Below are positions 40,450 through 49,100 of a stretch of DNA of 64,000 nt, piece after piece. Source of the DNA: Aquibacillus halophilus (GTDB taxonomy: Bacteria; Bacillota; Bacilli; Bacillales; Amphibacillaceae). The position numbers were made by a program, and so were the translations under genes. The DNA is taken from positions 1-64,000 of the forward strand of contig NZ_WJNG01000017.1 of assembly GCF_009649745.1 (NCBI RefSeq), written 5' to 3'. A model generated the notes under the pieces. The model worked only from the letters and a program-made list of their open reading frames with translations. It had not been told where the DNA came from and made no database searches. Numbering within the stretch: position 1 is the first letter of the stretch; every line of letters begins with the position of its first letter.

Positions 40450-41044
40450 TGTGAACACTTCTTTACCTTTGGAATATCAGACACATCAAAGTCGAATGAA
40501 TATCCTTGGTTTTTGGATATTCTTAGGAGCTGAGATCGTTCTATTTGCCACGCTCTTCGCTGTTTATGCTGTACTTTACCAAAACTATGCAGGTGGCCCG
40601 ACTCATCAAGACATTATTATGATTAAAGAAGTTATGATCCAAACACTTCTTCTATTAACAAGTAGTTTTACTTGTGGTCTAGCTATCTATGAGATGCGTC
40701 GTAATAACGTCAAAGGTTTAATAAGCTGGCTAGTCATTACCTTATTGCTCGGGGCAGGCTTCCTATTTATGGAGATTAACGAATTTATTCATTACATCCA
40801 TGAAGGAGCAACCATGCAAACAAGTGCGTTCTTATCCAGTTTCTTTGTTTTGTTGGGTACTCACGGTGCCCACGTCACATTAGGTATTGGTTGGGCGATA
40901 ATAGTTATTATTCAACTGATTAAAAGAGGTCTAACACCAGTGACCGCTCGTAAAATATTTATAATCGGTCTGTACTGGCACTTTTTAGATGTAGTGTGGA
41001 TCTTTATCTTCACTTTCGTTTATTTGAAAGGGATGGTGGGGTAA
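40439..41044 (+). CDS. qoxC: Quinol oxidase subunit III QoxC
   Basis: A 201-residue membrane protein with five helices, of the COX3 family. MNILGFWIFLGAEIVLFATLFAVY, in pieces, is its first helix; FLLGTHGAHV-like LLGTHGAHVTLG is the family signature; and YWHFLDVVWIFIF is the last helix. The ATG at 40439 follows GGGGAGGTG and overlaps the end of qoxB by 11 bases. It abuts qoxD. Confidence 0.96.
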   Translation: MSANVNTSLPLEYQTHQSRMNILGFWIFLGAEIVLFATLFAVYAVLYQNYAGGPTHQDIIMIKEVMIQTLLLLTSSFTCGLAIYEMRRNNVKGLISWLVITLLLGAGFLFMEINEFIHYIHEGATMQTSAFLSSFFVLLGTHGAHVTLGIGWAIIVIIQLIKRGLTPVTARKIFIIGLYWHFLDVVWIFIFTFVYLKGMVG

Positions 41045-41347
41045 ATGGAAAAAGAAGTAAAAAGATTTCCGGTAAGTCATGTAATTGGGTTTCTAGCTTC
41101 ATTGGCTTTAACTTTTATCGCAGCGGTGATTGCTCTAAAAACATCATTATCTTTTAAAGCGATCATGTGGATTATTGGTTCTTTAGCAGTGATTCAGGCA
41201 GGTCTTCAGTTATTCATGTTCATGCATATGACTGAAGGAGAAGATGGTAAAACGAATATTATTAACATCGCTTATGGAGTGTTTGTGGCGGTAGTTGTTG
41301 TTGTAGGATCTGTATGGGTGCTAACATCTGGACATGCTGCACACTAA
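41045..41347 (+). CDS. qoxD: Quinol oxidase subunit IV QoxD
   Basis: A 100-residue protein with three membrane helices. The FPVSHVIGFLASLALTF start and LFMFMHMTEGEDGK motif are typical of QoxD/CyoD, the small subunit that helps assembly. Its ATG follows the qoxC stop without a gap, and a strong terminator follows, closing qoxABCD. Confidence 0.95.
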   Translation: MEKEVKRFPVSHVIGFLASLALTFIAAVIALKTSLSFKAIMWIIGSLAVIQAGLQLFMFMHMTEGEDGKTNIINIAYGVFVAVVVVVGSVWVLTSGHAAH

Positions 41348-41363
41348 TAAGCGGTTGAATTAG

Positions 41364-41395
41364 AAAAATCCGGCTATTTTTAGCCGGATTTTTGT
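41364..41395 (+). terminator. Intrinsic terminator of qoxABCD
   Basis: AAAAATCCGGCTA pairs with TAGCCGGATTTTT around TTTT, followed by GTTTTC. It is nearly symmetrical and may also serve the minus-strand gene that ends just beyond it. Confidence 0.93.
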
Positions 41396-41409
41396 TTTCT
41401 TTAATTGTT

Positions 41410-41682
41410 TTATTGGGTTTTAAATTCATGCGTAGTTTGTTTAAGTTGACTATAGTTATTAGGGCTTTCAGTAATATCCTGCATCAAGTTTAGGCATAAA
41501 CTACACCCAAAAGTCATCATTGAGGCTACTAAAATCCCTAGACCAATCGATAGTAAATAATCTGAACTGATACCGCTCGCAAAAAAGCTAGACATGAACA
41601 CGATAAAACCTAGTAATAACCCAAAGGTTGTAATTCTTTTAATATGTAACATAAATCTTAACTCTTTGCTCACTTTACCCAT
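41410..41682 (-). CDS. Small two-helix membrane protein, function unknown (YrhC-like?)
   Basis: A 90-residue protein with two hydrophobic helices (about residues 17-35 and 43-62) and a polar tail. Its size and N-terminal layout are reminiscent of YrhC-type proteins, but I cannot confirm the family. AAAGGGG precedes the ATG by only one base, so the GTG at 41673 (MSKELRF...) is a better-spaced alternative start. The promoter region contains three TTCACA boxes. Confidence 0.6.
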   Translation of the reverse strand: MGKVSKELRFMLHIKRITTFGLLLGFIVFMSSFFASGISSDYLLSIGLGILVASMMTFGCSLCLNLMQDITESPNNYSQLKQTTHEFKTQ

Positions 41683-41696
41683 CCCCTTTGAAATTT

Positions 41697-41740
41697 ATTT
41701 TCACATTTGTTCACAAAATTGTCAAACATTTCGTTCACAT
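41697..41740 (-). promoter_or_regulatory. Probable promoter with repeated TGTGAA boxes
   Basis: On the minus strand, TTGACA (41725-41720) and GAAAAT (41702-41697) have a 17-base spacer. The hexamer TGTGAA occurs three times (read as TTCACA on the plus strand at 41700, 41710 and 41734). Such half-sites resemble the halves of redox-sensing Rex operators (TTGTGAA-N4-TTCACAA), but no complete inverted site is present. Confidence 0.4.
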
Positions 41741-41797
41741 TTTAGACAAATTTATTCAGGGCAATGGGGAAGACGTTGGAATCAAATTAATTGGAAA

Positions 41798-41822
41798 AGG
41801 GTGCCCTGTAAAAGGGCACCCT
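41798..41822 (-). terminator. Terminator of the minus-strand ncRNA
   Basis: A perfect 10-bp GC-rich stem AGGGTGCCCT / AGGGCACCCT with a 5-base loop. On the minus strand it is followed by TTTCC, completing a TTTT run; on the plus strand there is no T-run, which fixes the orientation. Confidence 0.75.
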
Positions 41823-42157
41823 CTGTAATGTAACTTGTTTAGTTAACAAGTGTAAAAATTAAATTTATTTTTTCAATTGTATAAATTGCCGCGGTACAAT
41901 TTCCACCTGGTGGTTTTAACCTATACGATGTAAGCCCTACCTCTCTTACATCCTTACGACTCCGAAGTCGATCCAGTGTGAATAAGTCTTGCTATACTAT
42001 CAAAAATTATTAGTTAAGTTTTTAGTCAAACGATAGTATGAGAAAAACATGCTTTCGCTAGATTGGTGCGAAAAGCTGAAGTTTTTCTATAAAACTCTTG
42101 GCAGAATGCCAGTAATCTTTACATTTCCATTACAAGTTACTTCTATGGCGAAGTAGA
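41798..42157 (-). ncRNA. Probable independent structured non-coding RNA, about 360 nt
   Basis: A sigma-A promoter at 42192-42164 and an intrinsic terminator at 41822-41798 bound this minus-strand unit. Read 5' to 3', the transcript contains serial hairpins: TACTTC/GAAGTA; TGGCA/TGCCA; AGAAAAAC...GCTTTTCGC with GCGAAAGC...GTTTTTCT; ATACTATC/GATAGTAT; CGACT-TCGG-AGTCG; GATGTAAG/CTTACATC; CCACC-AGGTGG; AATTGTA/TACAATT around CCGCGG; ACTTGTT/AACAAGT. The longest frame from an ATG that I found is about 17 codons and has no ribosome binding site. It does not match tmRNA, RNase P RNA, SRP RNA or 6S RNA as I know them. Function unknown. Confidence 0.62.
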
Positions 42158-42163
42158 TTATGT

Positions 42164-42192
42164 ATTATCTCATCTATTAAATATAATGTCAA
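42164..42192 (-). promoter_or_regulatory. Sigma-A promoter of the minus-strand ncRNA
   Basis: On the minus strand a perfect TTGACA -35 (42192-42187) and GATAAT -10 (42169-42164; one mismatch) are separated by exactly 17 bases. Transcription should begin near 42157. Confidence 0.75.
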
Positions 42193-42305
42193 GGTATGAA
42201 TTTGATAATGATAATATTTTCAAAATGGATGGTTATCAATTGAAAAGATAAGGAACAATGGTATAGTTTCTTATGTGTAGGCTCTTTTCGTAATTATTGT
42301 GAAGT

Positions 42306-42580
42306 GTCGCATTTGATGGAAAATGCGTCGTATCGTAGCTACTAGTTAATTTGCGCTTCGGGCAGTCGCTTTCCGCGGGCAACGCTTCAACTTCCTCGGA
42401 AGAAAACCACTTCCTCGGAAGAAAACAACTTCCTCGGAAGAAAACCACTTCCTGCGGGATTTTCAGCCGTCGCTTTTCCCGTAGGAGTCGACTGCCCTAC
42501 GCTCCAATCACCATCTTATTTACAACAAATGAAAGAGAGATGGATATAGTTTGAAAGCTAACGTAGTGTAGTTCCGTAGC
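42306..42580 (-). repeat. Dispersed intergenic repeat, family A, with internal triplication
   Basis: Read on the minus strand, this matches the copy at 60255-60480 almost throughout. Shared blocks include CCATCTCTCTTTCAT, TTGTTGTAAATAAGAT, GTGATTGGAGCG, GAAAATCCCGCAGGAAGTGG, GAAGTTGAAGCGTTGCCCGC and AACTAGTAGCTACG. The two differ mainly by a 19-bp unit present three times here. It has no coding capacity. Confidence 0.88.
42391..42447. repeat. Three tandem 19-bp units inside the family A repeat
   Basis: CTTCCTCGGAAGAAAACCA occurs three times in a row (starts 42391, 42410, 42429), with one base changed in the middle unit. The 60255 copy has a single, slightly changed unit, so this is a local expansion. 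Confidence 0.9.
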
Positions 42581-42660
42581 TTAGAATAGCTTTATGTTTA
42601 AGAAGGAAAAACCTCCTCACATAGGAATATGGGCTTTAGTCTTTATCCTTAATTAATCAG

Positions 42661-42910
42661 AACGCTATAACAAGTGTAGGCAGAATACGTAGACTCCTGT
42701 GGGAACAGTGCGCTCCGAAGACCCCTCAGAAGCGTTCTGTGCTTCTGAGGAGGCTGAGGTCGTGCCCACGGAAAGCGAAGTATTCTGCCGAAACGGTGTA
42801 TAGCATCTGTTTAAAGACAGAAGGTAAAAAGTAAATACCAAGCAAAAGTTACGCCGCAATCTATAGTTGATGTATCAAAAATAACAATCTTTTAGAAACA
42901 GTCTATGGAT
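42661..42910 (+). repeat. Dispersed intergenic repeat, family B, well-preserved copy
   Basis: The core runs GGCAGAATACGTAGACTCC, TGGGAACAGTGCG, CCGAAGACCCC, then a palindrome CTCAGAAGC...GCTTCTGAG, GAGGCTGAGGTCGTGCCCAC, and GGAAAGCGAAGTATTCTGCC. The ends of the core are complementary, so it folds into a long hairpin. The right arm is GTTACGCCGCAATCTATAG, then AACAATCTTTTAGAAACAG, the inverse of the arm at 63841. With the ncRNA and the family A copy it accounts for the 1.3-kb gap between the small membrane protein and the MFS gene. Confidence 0.85.
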
Positions 42911-42976
42911 ATAAAATTCCTCTTTTTCCTCCTACTTCTACAGTAATTCCTTTTGTTTTTTTCAACGAAAAGGAGT

Positions 42977-44260
42977 GTGACTAAAATAATAAAATTTAAA
43001 AATATATATTACGGATGGGTAATTGTGTTTATAGCAGCAATGGGTGCTTTTTTCTCGGGGCCAGGACAAACCTATTCCAACTCAGCATTTATTGATCAAT
43101 ATATTAATGATTTTGGCTGGTCTCGTTCTCAAGTTTCTGGTCTTTATTCGTTGGCGACCCTTATAGCAGGTATATGTATGATGTTTGTCGGACGATTTAT
43201 TGATAGGCTTGGACAACGTTTTATGATGGTGTTAGTAGGGTCCGTCTTAGCTTTTGCCTGCTTCTATAATAGCTGGGTTTCAAGTATTTGGATGCTAGGA
43301 TTTGGTTTTTTTATGATTCGCTTGTTTGGTCAAGGGAGCATGTCACTTATACCGAATACACTTGTAGCACAGTGGTTTATAAAGAAAAGAGGCTTGGCTT
43401 TAAGCATTATGACTTTGGGTAGTTTTGCCAGCGCAACCCTTTTTCCTATCCTAAATACCTGGTTAATCCAAACATGGAGTTGGCAAACGGCTTGGCGATT
43501 TTGGGGAGCGCTAATACTTATTATCTTTATACCACTGGTATTAGTGGGTGTTAGAAATAGACCTGAGGATATGGGATTAAAGCCCGATGGAGACCTTTCT
43601 AAGAAAACTAACAGCAAATCCAATCCTATGATAGGAACACCAATATCTGTAGCAGAAGAAGATTGGACTTTAAAAGAGGCAATGAAATCCAAAGCCTTTT
43701 GGGCTATTTTAGTCTGTGTTGGAATACCTGGTATGATTAATACTGGGATTACCTTTCATATCATTTCAATCTTTGGTACAAATCAATTGTCGCCAGAAAT
43801 AGCGGCAATGGTTCTGAGTTTAATGGCTATTGTTGGAATACCGATATCACTAGTATCGGGATATATTACAGATAGAATTAAAACGAATTACTTATTATTA
43901 TGTATTTTCGGGATAGAAGTGTTATTACTACTGATGCTACTAGTGACAACTAACTTCATAATGGCAGTTTTTTTTGGGACATTATGGGGGGTTGCTCATG
44001 GAATTGAGAGAATTGGTTTAAACATCATTTGGCCAAATTACTTTGGAAGAAAATATATAGGAAGTATAAATGGTGTTGGTGCAACTGTAGGTGTAATTGG
44101 ATCGGCATTTGGTCCATTACCTTTTGGTGTTGGTTATGATTTGTTCAACAGCTATTCACCAATCTTACTTATCACGCTTATCTTTCCTGTTATCGGAGCA
44201 ATTTGCGCATTAATAGCTAAGAAACCAGTTAAGTCACAAGTTCTAGGTTCATACCAATAG
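42977..44260 (+). CDS. MFS transporter, OFA/monocarboxylate type
   Basis: A transporter of about 427 residues with 12 helices. YYGWVIVFIAAMGAFFSGPGQTYS is the N-terminal helix region, and GRFIDRLGQRFMM is the loop-2 motif. A central hydrophilic loop around residue 200 is followed by the second half. Its substrate is probably an organic acid. The start is unclear: AAAAGGAG lies at 42968-42975, 1 base from the GTG used here and 10 bases from an ATA codon, while the TTG at 42953 has no site. Another OFA-type gene lies at 30665. Confidence 0.8.
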   Translation: MTKIIKFKNIYYGWVIVFIAAMGAFFSGPGQTYSNSAFIDQYINDFGWSRSQVSGLYSLATLIAGICMMFVGRFIDRLGQRFMMVLVGSVLAFACFYNSWVSSIWMLGFGFFMIRLFGQGSMSLIPNTLVAQWFIKKRGLALSIMTLGSFASATLFPILNTWLIQTWSWQTAWRFWGALILIIFIPLVLVGVRNRPEDMGLKPDGDLSKKTNSKSNPMIGTPISVAEEDWTLKEAMKSKAFWAILVCVGIPGMINTGITFHIISIFGTNQLSPEIAAMVLSLMAIVGIPISLVSGYITDRIKTNYLLLCIFGIEVLLLLMLLVTTNFIMAVFFGTLWGVAHGIERIGLNIIWPNYFGRKYIGSINGVGATVGVIGSAFGPLPFGVGYDLFNSYSPILLITLIFPVIGAICALIAKKPVKSQVLGSYQ

Positions 44261-44291
44261 TAGCTTAACTCTTAAGAAGGGAGAAATTCGA

Positions 44292-45041
44292 ATGAAAATT
44301 AATCAAAAAAACCATGATATCCGATTAATTGCTTTAGATATGGATGGAACTTTGTTAGACGCTGATCATAGGGTATCCGATGAAAACAAGAAAGCAATTA
44401 CCGAAGCGAGGAATAAAGGAGTTGAGGTGATACTCTCAACCGGGAGGCATTATAGTACTTGTAATGAATACGCCAAAGAGTTAGGATTATCGTCTTATTT
44501 AATTACTGTCAATGGAAGTGAAATATGGACCGCATCGGGCGAATTAGTAGATCGTCAATTGTTAGATCTCTCATTAATTCAGTTGCTTGTTGACCTACAT
44601 AAAAAGCATAATACGTCAGTGTGGATGATCTCTACCGAAAAGGTCTGGAGGGGAGAAGTACCAGATAACCTAGATGCTCACCAATGGCTAAAATTCGGTT
44701 TTGACATAGAAGATGAGCAAGTGATGAAATTAGTTATGGATGAGTTGGAAATCAATGAATCTTTTGAACTGAGCAACTCTAGTCTCACTAATATTGAGGT
44801 TAATGCAGCTGGAATTAATAAGGCTAGAGCAGTTGAGAAAGTCTGTCATCATTTAGGGATAACTATGGATCAGGTGATGGCGATTGGCGATAGTTTAAAT
44901 GATATTAAAATGATTGAAGAAGCGGGTTTGGGTATTGCAATGGGTAATGCTCAAACGGATGTGAAAGATGTCGCGGATTGGGTAACAAGTAAACATACAG
45001 AGGACGGAGTTGCTAAAGCAATCCGCAATTGGGTGCTTTAG
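44292..45041 (+). CDS. Cof-type HAD-superfamily phosphatase
   Basis: A 249-residue haloacid-dehalogenase hydrolase of the Cof/YkrA type, acting on phosphorylated metabolites. Motif I is DMDGTLLDADH, motif II ILSTGRH, the motif III lysine is in NKARAVEKV, and motif IV is GDSLNDIKMIEEAGLGIAMGNA. The C2 cap domain lies between motifs II and III. It starts 31 bases after the MFS gene, with AAGGGAG upstream, and may be cotranscribed with it. Confidence 0.88.
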   Translation: MKINQKNHDIRLIALDMDGTLLDADHRVSDENKKAITEARNKGVEVILSTGRHYSTCNEYAKELGLSSYLITVNGSEIWTASGELVDRQLLDLSLIQLLVDLHKKHNTSVWMISTEKVWRGEVPDNLDAHQWLKFGFDIEDEQVMKLVMDELEINESFELSNSSLTNIEVNAAGINKARAVEKVCHHLGITMDQVMAIGDSLNDIKMIEEAGLGIAMGNAQTDVKDVADWVTSKHTEDGVAKAIRNWVL

Positions 45042-45242
45042 TTCCCGAAGTTTTTTCAACAAAAAAGGTATTTTACTTGCAGGTCACTGTGGCTTGTAAT
45101 AAATTTATATAGAGAAGATTTCTAAAAATATAGCAAGTTATGTAGATTAGGTAGGAATAGAATACCTTACTCGTGTTGCAGTTATCAATACTAAAACGTA
45201 TGATGGGTAGAGGAATGAATGAAGAGGGAGCGATAGTTTAAT

Positions 45243-46664
45243 ATGGCAAAACAACAACAAATGGGTGTAATTGGTCTAGCGGTAATGGGTAAAAACCTGG
45301 CATTAAATATTGAAAGCCGAGGTAATTCGGTTTCTGTATTTAACCGTTCATATGAAAAAACAGAAGATTTCTTAGCTAATGAAGCTGCTGGAAAGAATTT
45401 TTTTGGAGCAGAATCAATAGAAGATTTTGTAAATTCACTTGAAAAACCACGTAAAATAATGCTAATGGTTAAAGCAGGTGTTCCAACAGATGCCACAATC
45501 GAACAGCTAAGACCGTATTTGGAAAAAGGAGATATCCTAATTGATGGTGGAAATACATTCTACCAAGATACGATGAGACGTAACAAAGAACTAGAAGAAT
45601 CAGGAATTCACTTCATTGGTACTGGTGTTTCTGGTGGCGAAGAAGGGGCATTAAAAGGACCTTCTATCATGCCTGGTGGTCAAAAGGAAGCATATGATTT
45701 AGTTAAGCCAATTTTGGATGCTATTTCGGCTAAGGTAGATGGAGAGCCATGTTCTACCTATATTGGACCAAACGGCGCAGGTCATTATGTAAAGATGGTA
45801 CATAACGGGATTGAATATGGTGATATGCAATTAATTTCAGAAGCTTACTTTATTATGAAGCATGTCCTAGGTTTTGGTGCCGAAGAGCTTCATGAAGTAT
45901 TTGCTGAATGGGATAAAGGTGAACTAGACAGTTATTTAATTGAGATTACAGCGGACATTTTCACTAAAAAAGATGAAGAAACAGGAAAGCCAATGGTTGA
46001 TTTAATCTTGGATACTGCTGCTCAAAAAGGAACTGGAAAATGGACAAGTCAAAGTTCTCTTGATTTAGGAGTTCCTTTGCCAATTATTACTGAATCCGTA
46101 TTTGCGCGTTTTATTTCAGCAATGAAGGACGAACGGGTGAAAGCAAGTAAGATACTACAAGGTCCTCCTGTTGGAAAAACTGCATATAAAGGGGATAAAG
46201 ACGAGTTAGTTGAAGCAATTAGACAAGCTCTTTATATGTCTAAGATTTGTTCATATGCTCAAGGGTTTGCACAAATGCGTGCAGCTTCTGATGAATACGA
46301 TTGGAACCTTCGTTATGGAGATATCGCAATGATTTTCCGTGGTGGATGTATTATTCGTGCTCAATATTTACAAAATATTAAAGAGGCTTACGATCGTGAT
46401 CCTGGTTTGACGAACTTACTACTTGATCCTTACTTCCAGGATATAGTAGAAAACTATCAGTCATCTTTACGTAAGGTGCTTGCTATTGCAATTGAACGTG
46501 GAATACCAGTTCCAGGCTTCTCAAGCGCATTGGCTTATTTTGATAGTTATCGTACTGAAACGTTACCTGCGAATCTTATCCAGGCTCAACGTGACTACTT
46601 CGGTGCACACACGTACCAACGTATTGATAAAGAAGGTACATTCCACACAGAGTGGATGAAATAA
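45243..46664 (+). CDS. gndA: 6-Phosphogluconate dehydrogenase, decarboxylating
   Basis: A 473-residue enzyme that converts 6-phosphogluconate to ribulose-5-phosphate and CO2 while reducing NADP, the third step of the oxidative pentose-phosphate pathway. The N-terminal coenzyme site is [18 protein letters not shown] followed by FNRSYEKT. The substrate site is [21 protein letters not shown], and the catalytic lysine is in [16 protein letters not shown]. The long form (473 residues, [10 protein letters not shown] near the C-terminus) is the NADP-specific type. It converges on zwf, which catalyses the first step. Confidence 0.96.
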   Translation: MAKQQQMGVIGLAVMGKNLALNIESRGNSVSVFNRSYEKTEDFLANEAAGKNFFGAESIEDFVNSLEKPRKIMLMVKAGVPTDATIEQLRPYLEKGDILIDGGNTFYQDTMRRNKELEESGIHFIGTGVSGGEEGALKGPSIMPGGQKEAYDLVKPILDAISAKVDGEPCSTYIGPNGAGHYVKMVHNGIEYGDMQLISEAYFIMKHVLGFGAEELHEVFAEWDKGELDSYLIEITADIFTKKDEETGKPMVDLILDTAAQKGTGKWTSQSSLDLGVPLPIITESVFARFISAMKDERVKASKILQGPPVGKTAYKGDKDELVEAIRQALYMSKICSYAQGFAQMRAASDEYDWNLRYGDIAMIFRGGCIIRAQYLQNIKEAYDRDPGLTNLLLDPYFQDIVENYQSSLRKVLAIAIERGIPVPGFSSALAYFDSYRTETLPANLIQAQRDYFGAHTYQRIDKEGTFHTEWMK

Positions 46665-46707
46665 AAAATAAGCGTCCTGCTCAATTTGAGCGGGACGCTT
46701 ATTTTTT
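46664..46707. terminator. Bidirectional terminator between gndA and the cyclase gene
   Basis: AAAAAATAAGCGTCCTGCTC pairs with GAGCGGGACGCTTATTTTTT (one G-T pair), with T-runs on both strands. Confidence 0.93.
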
Positions 46708-46710
46708 ATG

Positions 46711-47337
46711 TTAAGAAGGCTGATTATCAAAAAGTATTACCCTTGCAGGTGCTGCTTCAGTTCCAACTAATTTAATTGGTGCAGCAACCATATAATAACT
46801 TTTCTCTTCAATTTCTTTTAGGCGAAGACCTTCAACAATAATGATATCGTTGCTAAATAATTTTCTGTGTGTAGGATTCTTTGGCTGACTTCGCTCGATA
46901 CCGTGGGTGTCAATACCAACTCCGTCAATGCCGGCTTCAATTAAGAAATCAGCACCGTCTTCTTTGAGATAAATAAAGTTAGGATCAAAAGTGTCCTTTT
47001 CATGGAATGAATTTTTGGTTTTAAATAGGATAAAATCATCTTGTTTAATATCTAAGCCTTCTAAGTCTGAACGACTAATTCCGTCCTCAACATTAGTTAA
47101 ATCAAAAACTTTAACTGGGCCTACCAGTCTTTCTAAGGCTATTGTTTCAAATGTATCTGCATCGTTAATCATGTGTAAAGGAGCATCAATATGGGTACCT
47201 GTATGAAGGTTGATGTCGATGTTTGTTGTTGTAATATGTTCATTAGTGCTACGAGCAAATTCTGGCTGTGCACCAGACAAATTATCCCATACCGACATTC
47301 CTTTGTACACTGACATCGAAATATCATGCATTTTCAT
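46711..47337 (-). CDS. Cyclase family protein (kynurenine formamidase-like)
   Basis: A 208-residue metal-dependent hydrolase of the cyclase/KynB family. The metal-binding signature HTGTHIDAPLH lies near residue 48, with GIDTHGIERSQ and HRKLFSNDIIIVEGL further on. Members hydrolyse N-formylkynurenine or other amides; no tryptophan-catabolism gene is nearby, so the substrate is unknown. I start at the ATG at 47337 (MKMHDIS), which has GGAGGAATAAG upstream; the ATG at 47355 would put that site inside the gene. It lies 21 bases after zwf and is probably cotranscribed. Confidence 0.85.
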   Translation of the reverse strand: MKMHDISMSVYKGMSVWDNLSGAQPEFARSTNEHITTTNIDINLHTGTHIDAPLHMINDADTFETIALERLVGPVKVFDLTNVEDGISRSDLEGLDIKQDDFILFKTKNSFHEKDTFDPNFIYLKEDGADFLIEAGIDGVGIDTHGIERSQPKNPTHRKLFSNDIIIVEGLRLKEIEEKSYYMVAAPIKLVGTEAAPARVILFDNQPS

Positions 47338-47358
47338 ACTTATTCCTCCAAGCATAGT

Positions 47359-48846
47359 TTAATCGTCTCGTGTAACAGACCACCAATGGAAACCATCTTT
47401 TTCTAATAAGTCATCTGAATCTTTAGGACCGTTTGATCCAGATTCATAATTTGGAAACTGGTCTGATGATTTATTCTCCCAAGCATTTGAGATAATGTCG
47501 ACATATTTCCAAGAGAGAGCGACTTCATCCCAATGGGTAAAGTTCGTCGAATCACCTCTCATACAGTCATAAAGCAGCACCTCATATGCTTCTGGTGTAT
47601 TCATCTTATCGTTACTATTGTTATTATAGCTAAGCTGGATTGGAGTAGATGTACTGCTATAATCTCCTTTTTTGGCATTAAGGTGTAGAGTTACCCCCTC
47701 GTCTGGTTGTATGTGAATAACAAGAAGATTAGGATGAATATTTTCACCCTTGTCATAGTATAAGTTCATCGGAAGATCTTTAAATTGTATTACAATTTCA
47801 GTGGATTTTTGTTTCATTCGCTTACCTGTGCGTATGTAAAAAGGTACGCCGGCCCATCTGAAATTATCGATCAACAATTTACCTGAAACAAATGTTTCCG
47901 TATTAGAATGAGGATCAACGGAGTTGCTATCTCGATAAGCATTTATTTCATTGCCATCGACAGTACCACGGTCATATTGTCCTCGTACGAAATACTTATC
48001 GACTTTTTCTTCGGTAATTGATCTTAATGCTCGAAGAACCTTCACTTTTTCACTACGGATTTCATCTGTAGTTAGCTTGATCGGTGGTTCCATCGCAAGC
48101 AATGCCATCATTTGCAAGATATGATTTTGTACCATATCTCTGAGTGCCCCAGACGATTCATAATAACGGCCACGATCCTCGACGCCAAGTGTTTCACTGG
48201 ATGTAATTTGAATGTTAGAGATAAACTGATTGTTCCATAACGGTTCGAATATAGCATTAGCGAAGCGGATCACTTCAATGTTTTGTACCATCTCTTTACC
48301 TAAATAATGGTCAATGCGATAAATTTGGTCTTCAGTAAATGCTTGTCTTATTTGATCATTTAACTCTCTAGCCGACTCAAAGTTATGGCCGAATGGCTTT
48401 TCAATTACAAGCCTAGACCAACCCTTTGTTGTTGTTAGACCTTCTGATTTTAAGTTTGCAGCTATTGTCCCGAAGAAATTAGGTGCCATCGCTAGATAGA
48501 AAATGCGGTTTCCTTCTGTACGGTACTCAACGTCCAAAGTACTTATTAGGTCGTTTAGTCTCTGGTATGACTTTAGATCCGTTACATCAAAAGGGTGATA
48601 ATGAAAATGAGAAGCAAAAGTATCATGATCGACTTTTTCATCCTCAAAATGATTTACGGATTTTCTTACATTACTACGGAACTCATCATTGGTTAAAGGA
48701 CGTCTTGCTACACCAATAACCGCAAAGTCTTCCGAAAGTTCTTTGTTTCGGTACAGTCTATAAATGGAGGGATATAATTTTCTGTTTGCTAAGTCACCTG
48801 TTGCACCGAAGATAACTATTATTGATTTAGGAGCATTCGTTGTCAT
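47359..48846 (-). CDS. zwf: Glucose-6-phosphate 1-dehydrogenase
   Basis: A 495-residue NADP-dependent enzyme catalysing the first step of the oxidative pentose-phosphate pathway. The coenzyme motif is FGATGDLANRKLYPS at the N-terminus, EKPFGHN marks the substrate lysine region, and the active-site signature RIDHYLGKE lies near residue 183. The C-terminal half includes PFYIRTGKRM and VDIISNAW. Length is normal. It faces gndA, with the cyclase gene between. Confidence 0.96.
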   Translation of the reverse strand: MTTNAPKSIIVIFGATGDLANRKLYPSIYRLYRNKELSEDFAVIGVARRPLTNDEFRSNVRKSVNHFEDEKVDHDTFASHFHYHPFDVTDLKSYQRLNDLISTLDVEYRTEGNRIFYLAMAPNFFGTIAANLKSEGLTTTKGWSRLVIEKPFGHNFESARELNDQIRQAFTEDQIYRIDHYLGKEMVQNIEVIRFANAIFEPLWNNQFISNIQITSSETLGVEDRGRYYESSGALRDMVQNHILQMMALLAMEPPIKLTTDEIRSEKVKVLRALRSITEEKVDKYFVRGQYDRGTVDGNEINAYRDSNSVDPHSNTETFVSGKLLIDNFRWAGVPFYIRTGKRMKQKSTEIVIQFKDLPMNLYYDKGENIHPNLLVIHIQPDEGVTLHLNAKKGDYSSTSTPIQLSYNNNSNDKMNTPEAYEVLLYDCMRGDSTNFTHWDEVALSWKYVDIISNAWENKSSDQFPNYESGSNGPKDSDDLLEKDGFHWWSVTRDD

Positions 48847-49100
48847 TACTTAACTACCTTTCTATATTCGTGATAGGTTTACACATAATATGTAGCATGT
48901 TCATTAATAATACAAGAAAACACATGGAAAGAAATTAAATATATGTCTCATTATACAATACCATGATAAGGGACGTTTATAAAATTATTTACTTAATCGT
49001 GAACATTTTCACTATTTCATTTTAACAAAATTTCTTATACACTATGTAAAGTGGTATTCCGTTGAACTAAATGTCACGGGGAATATAGGAGGATTTTAAT

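Noticed and set aside
41870-41905. T-box leader (AGGTGG...TACCGCGG on the minus strand)
   Set aside because: The conserved AGGGTGGNACCGCG is interrupted by extra bases, and the downstream gene is a small membrane protein, not an aminoacyl-tRNA or amino-acid gene. Kept only as a remark under the ncRNA finding.
42391-42447. Short CRISPR-like array of 19-bp repeats
   Set aside because: No spacers between units; it is a tandem expansion inside a dispersed repeat.
42236-42859. Small ORFs upstream of the second MFS gene
   Set aside because: Contained in repeat DNA with no translation signals.
43330-43692. Minus-strand ORF within the MFS gene
   Set aside because: Shadow frame; no ribosome binding site and no recognisable domain.
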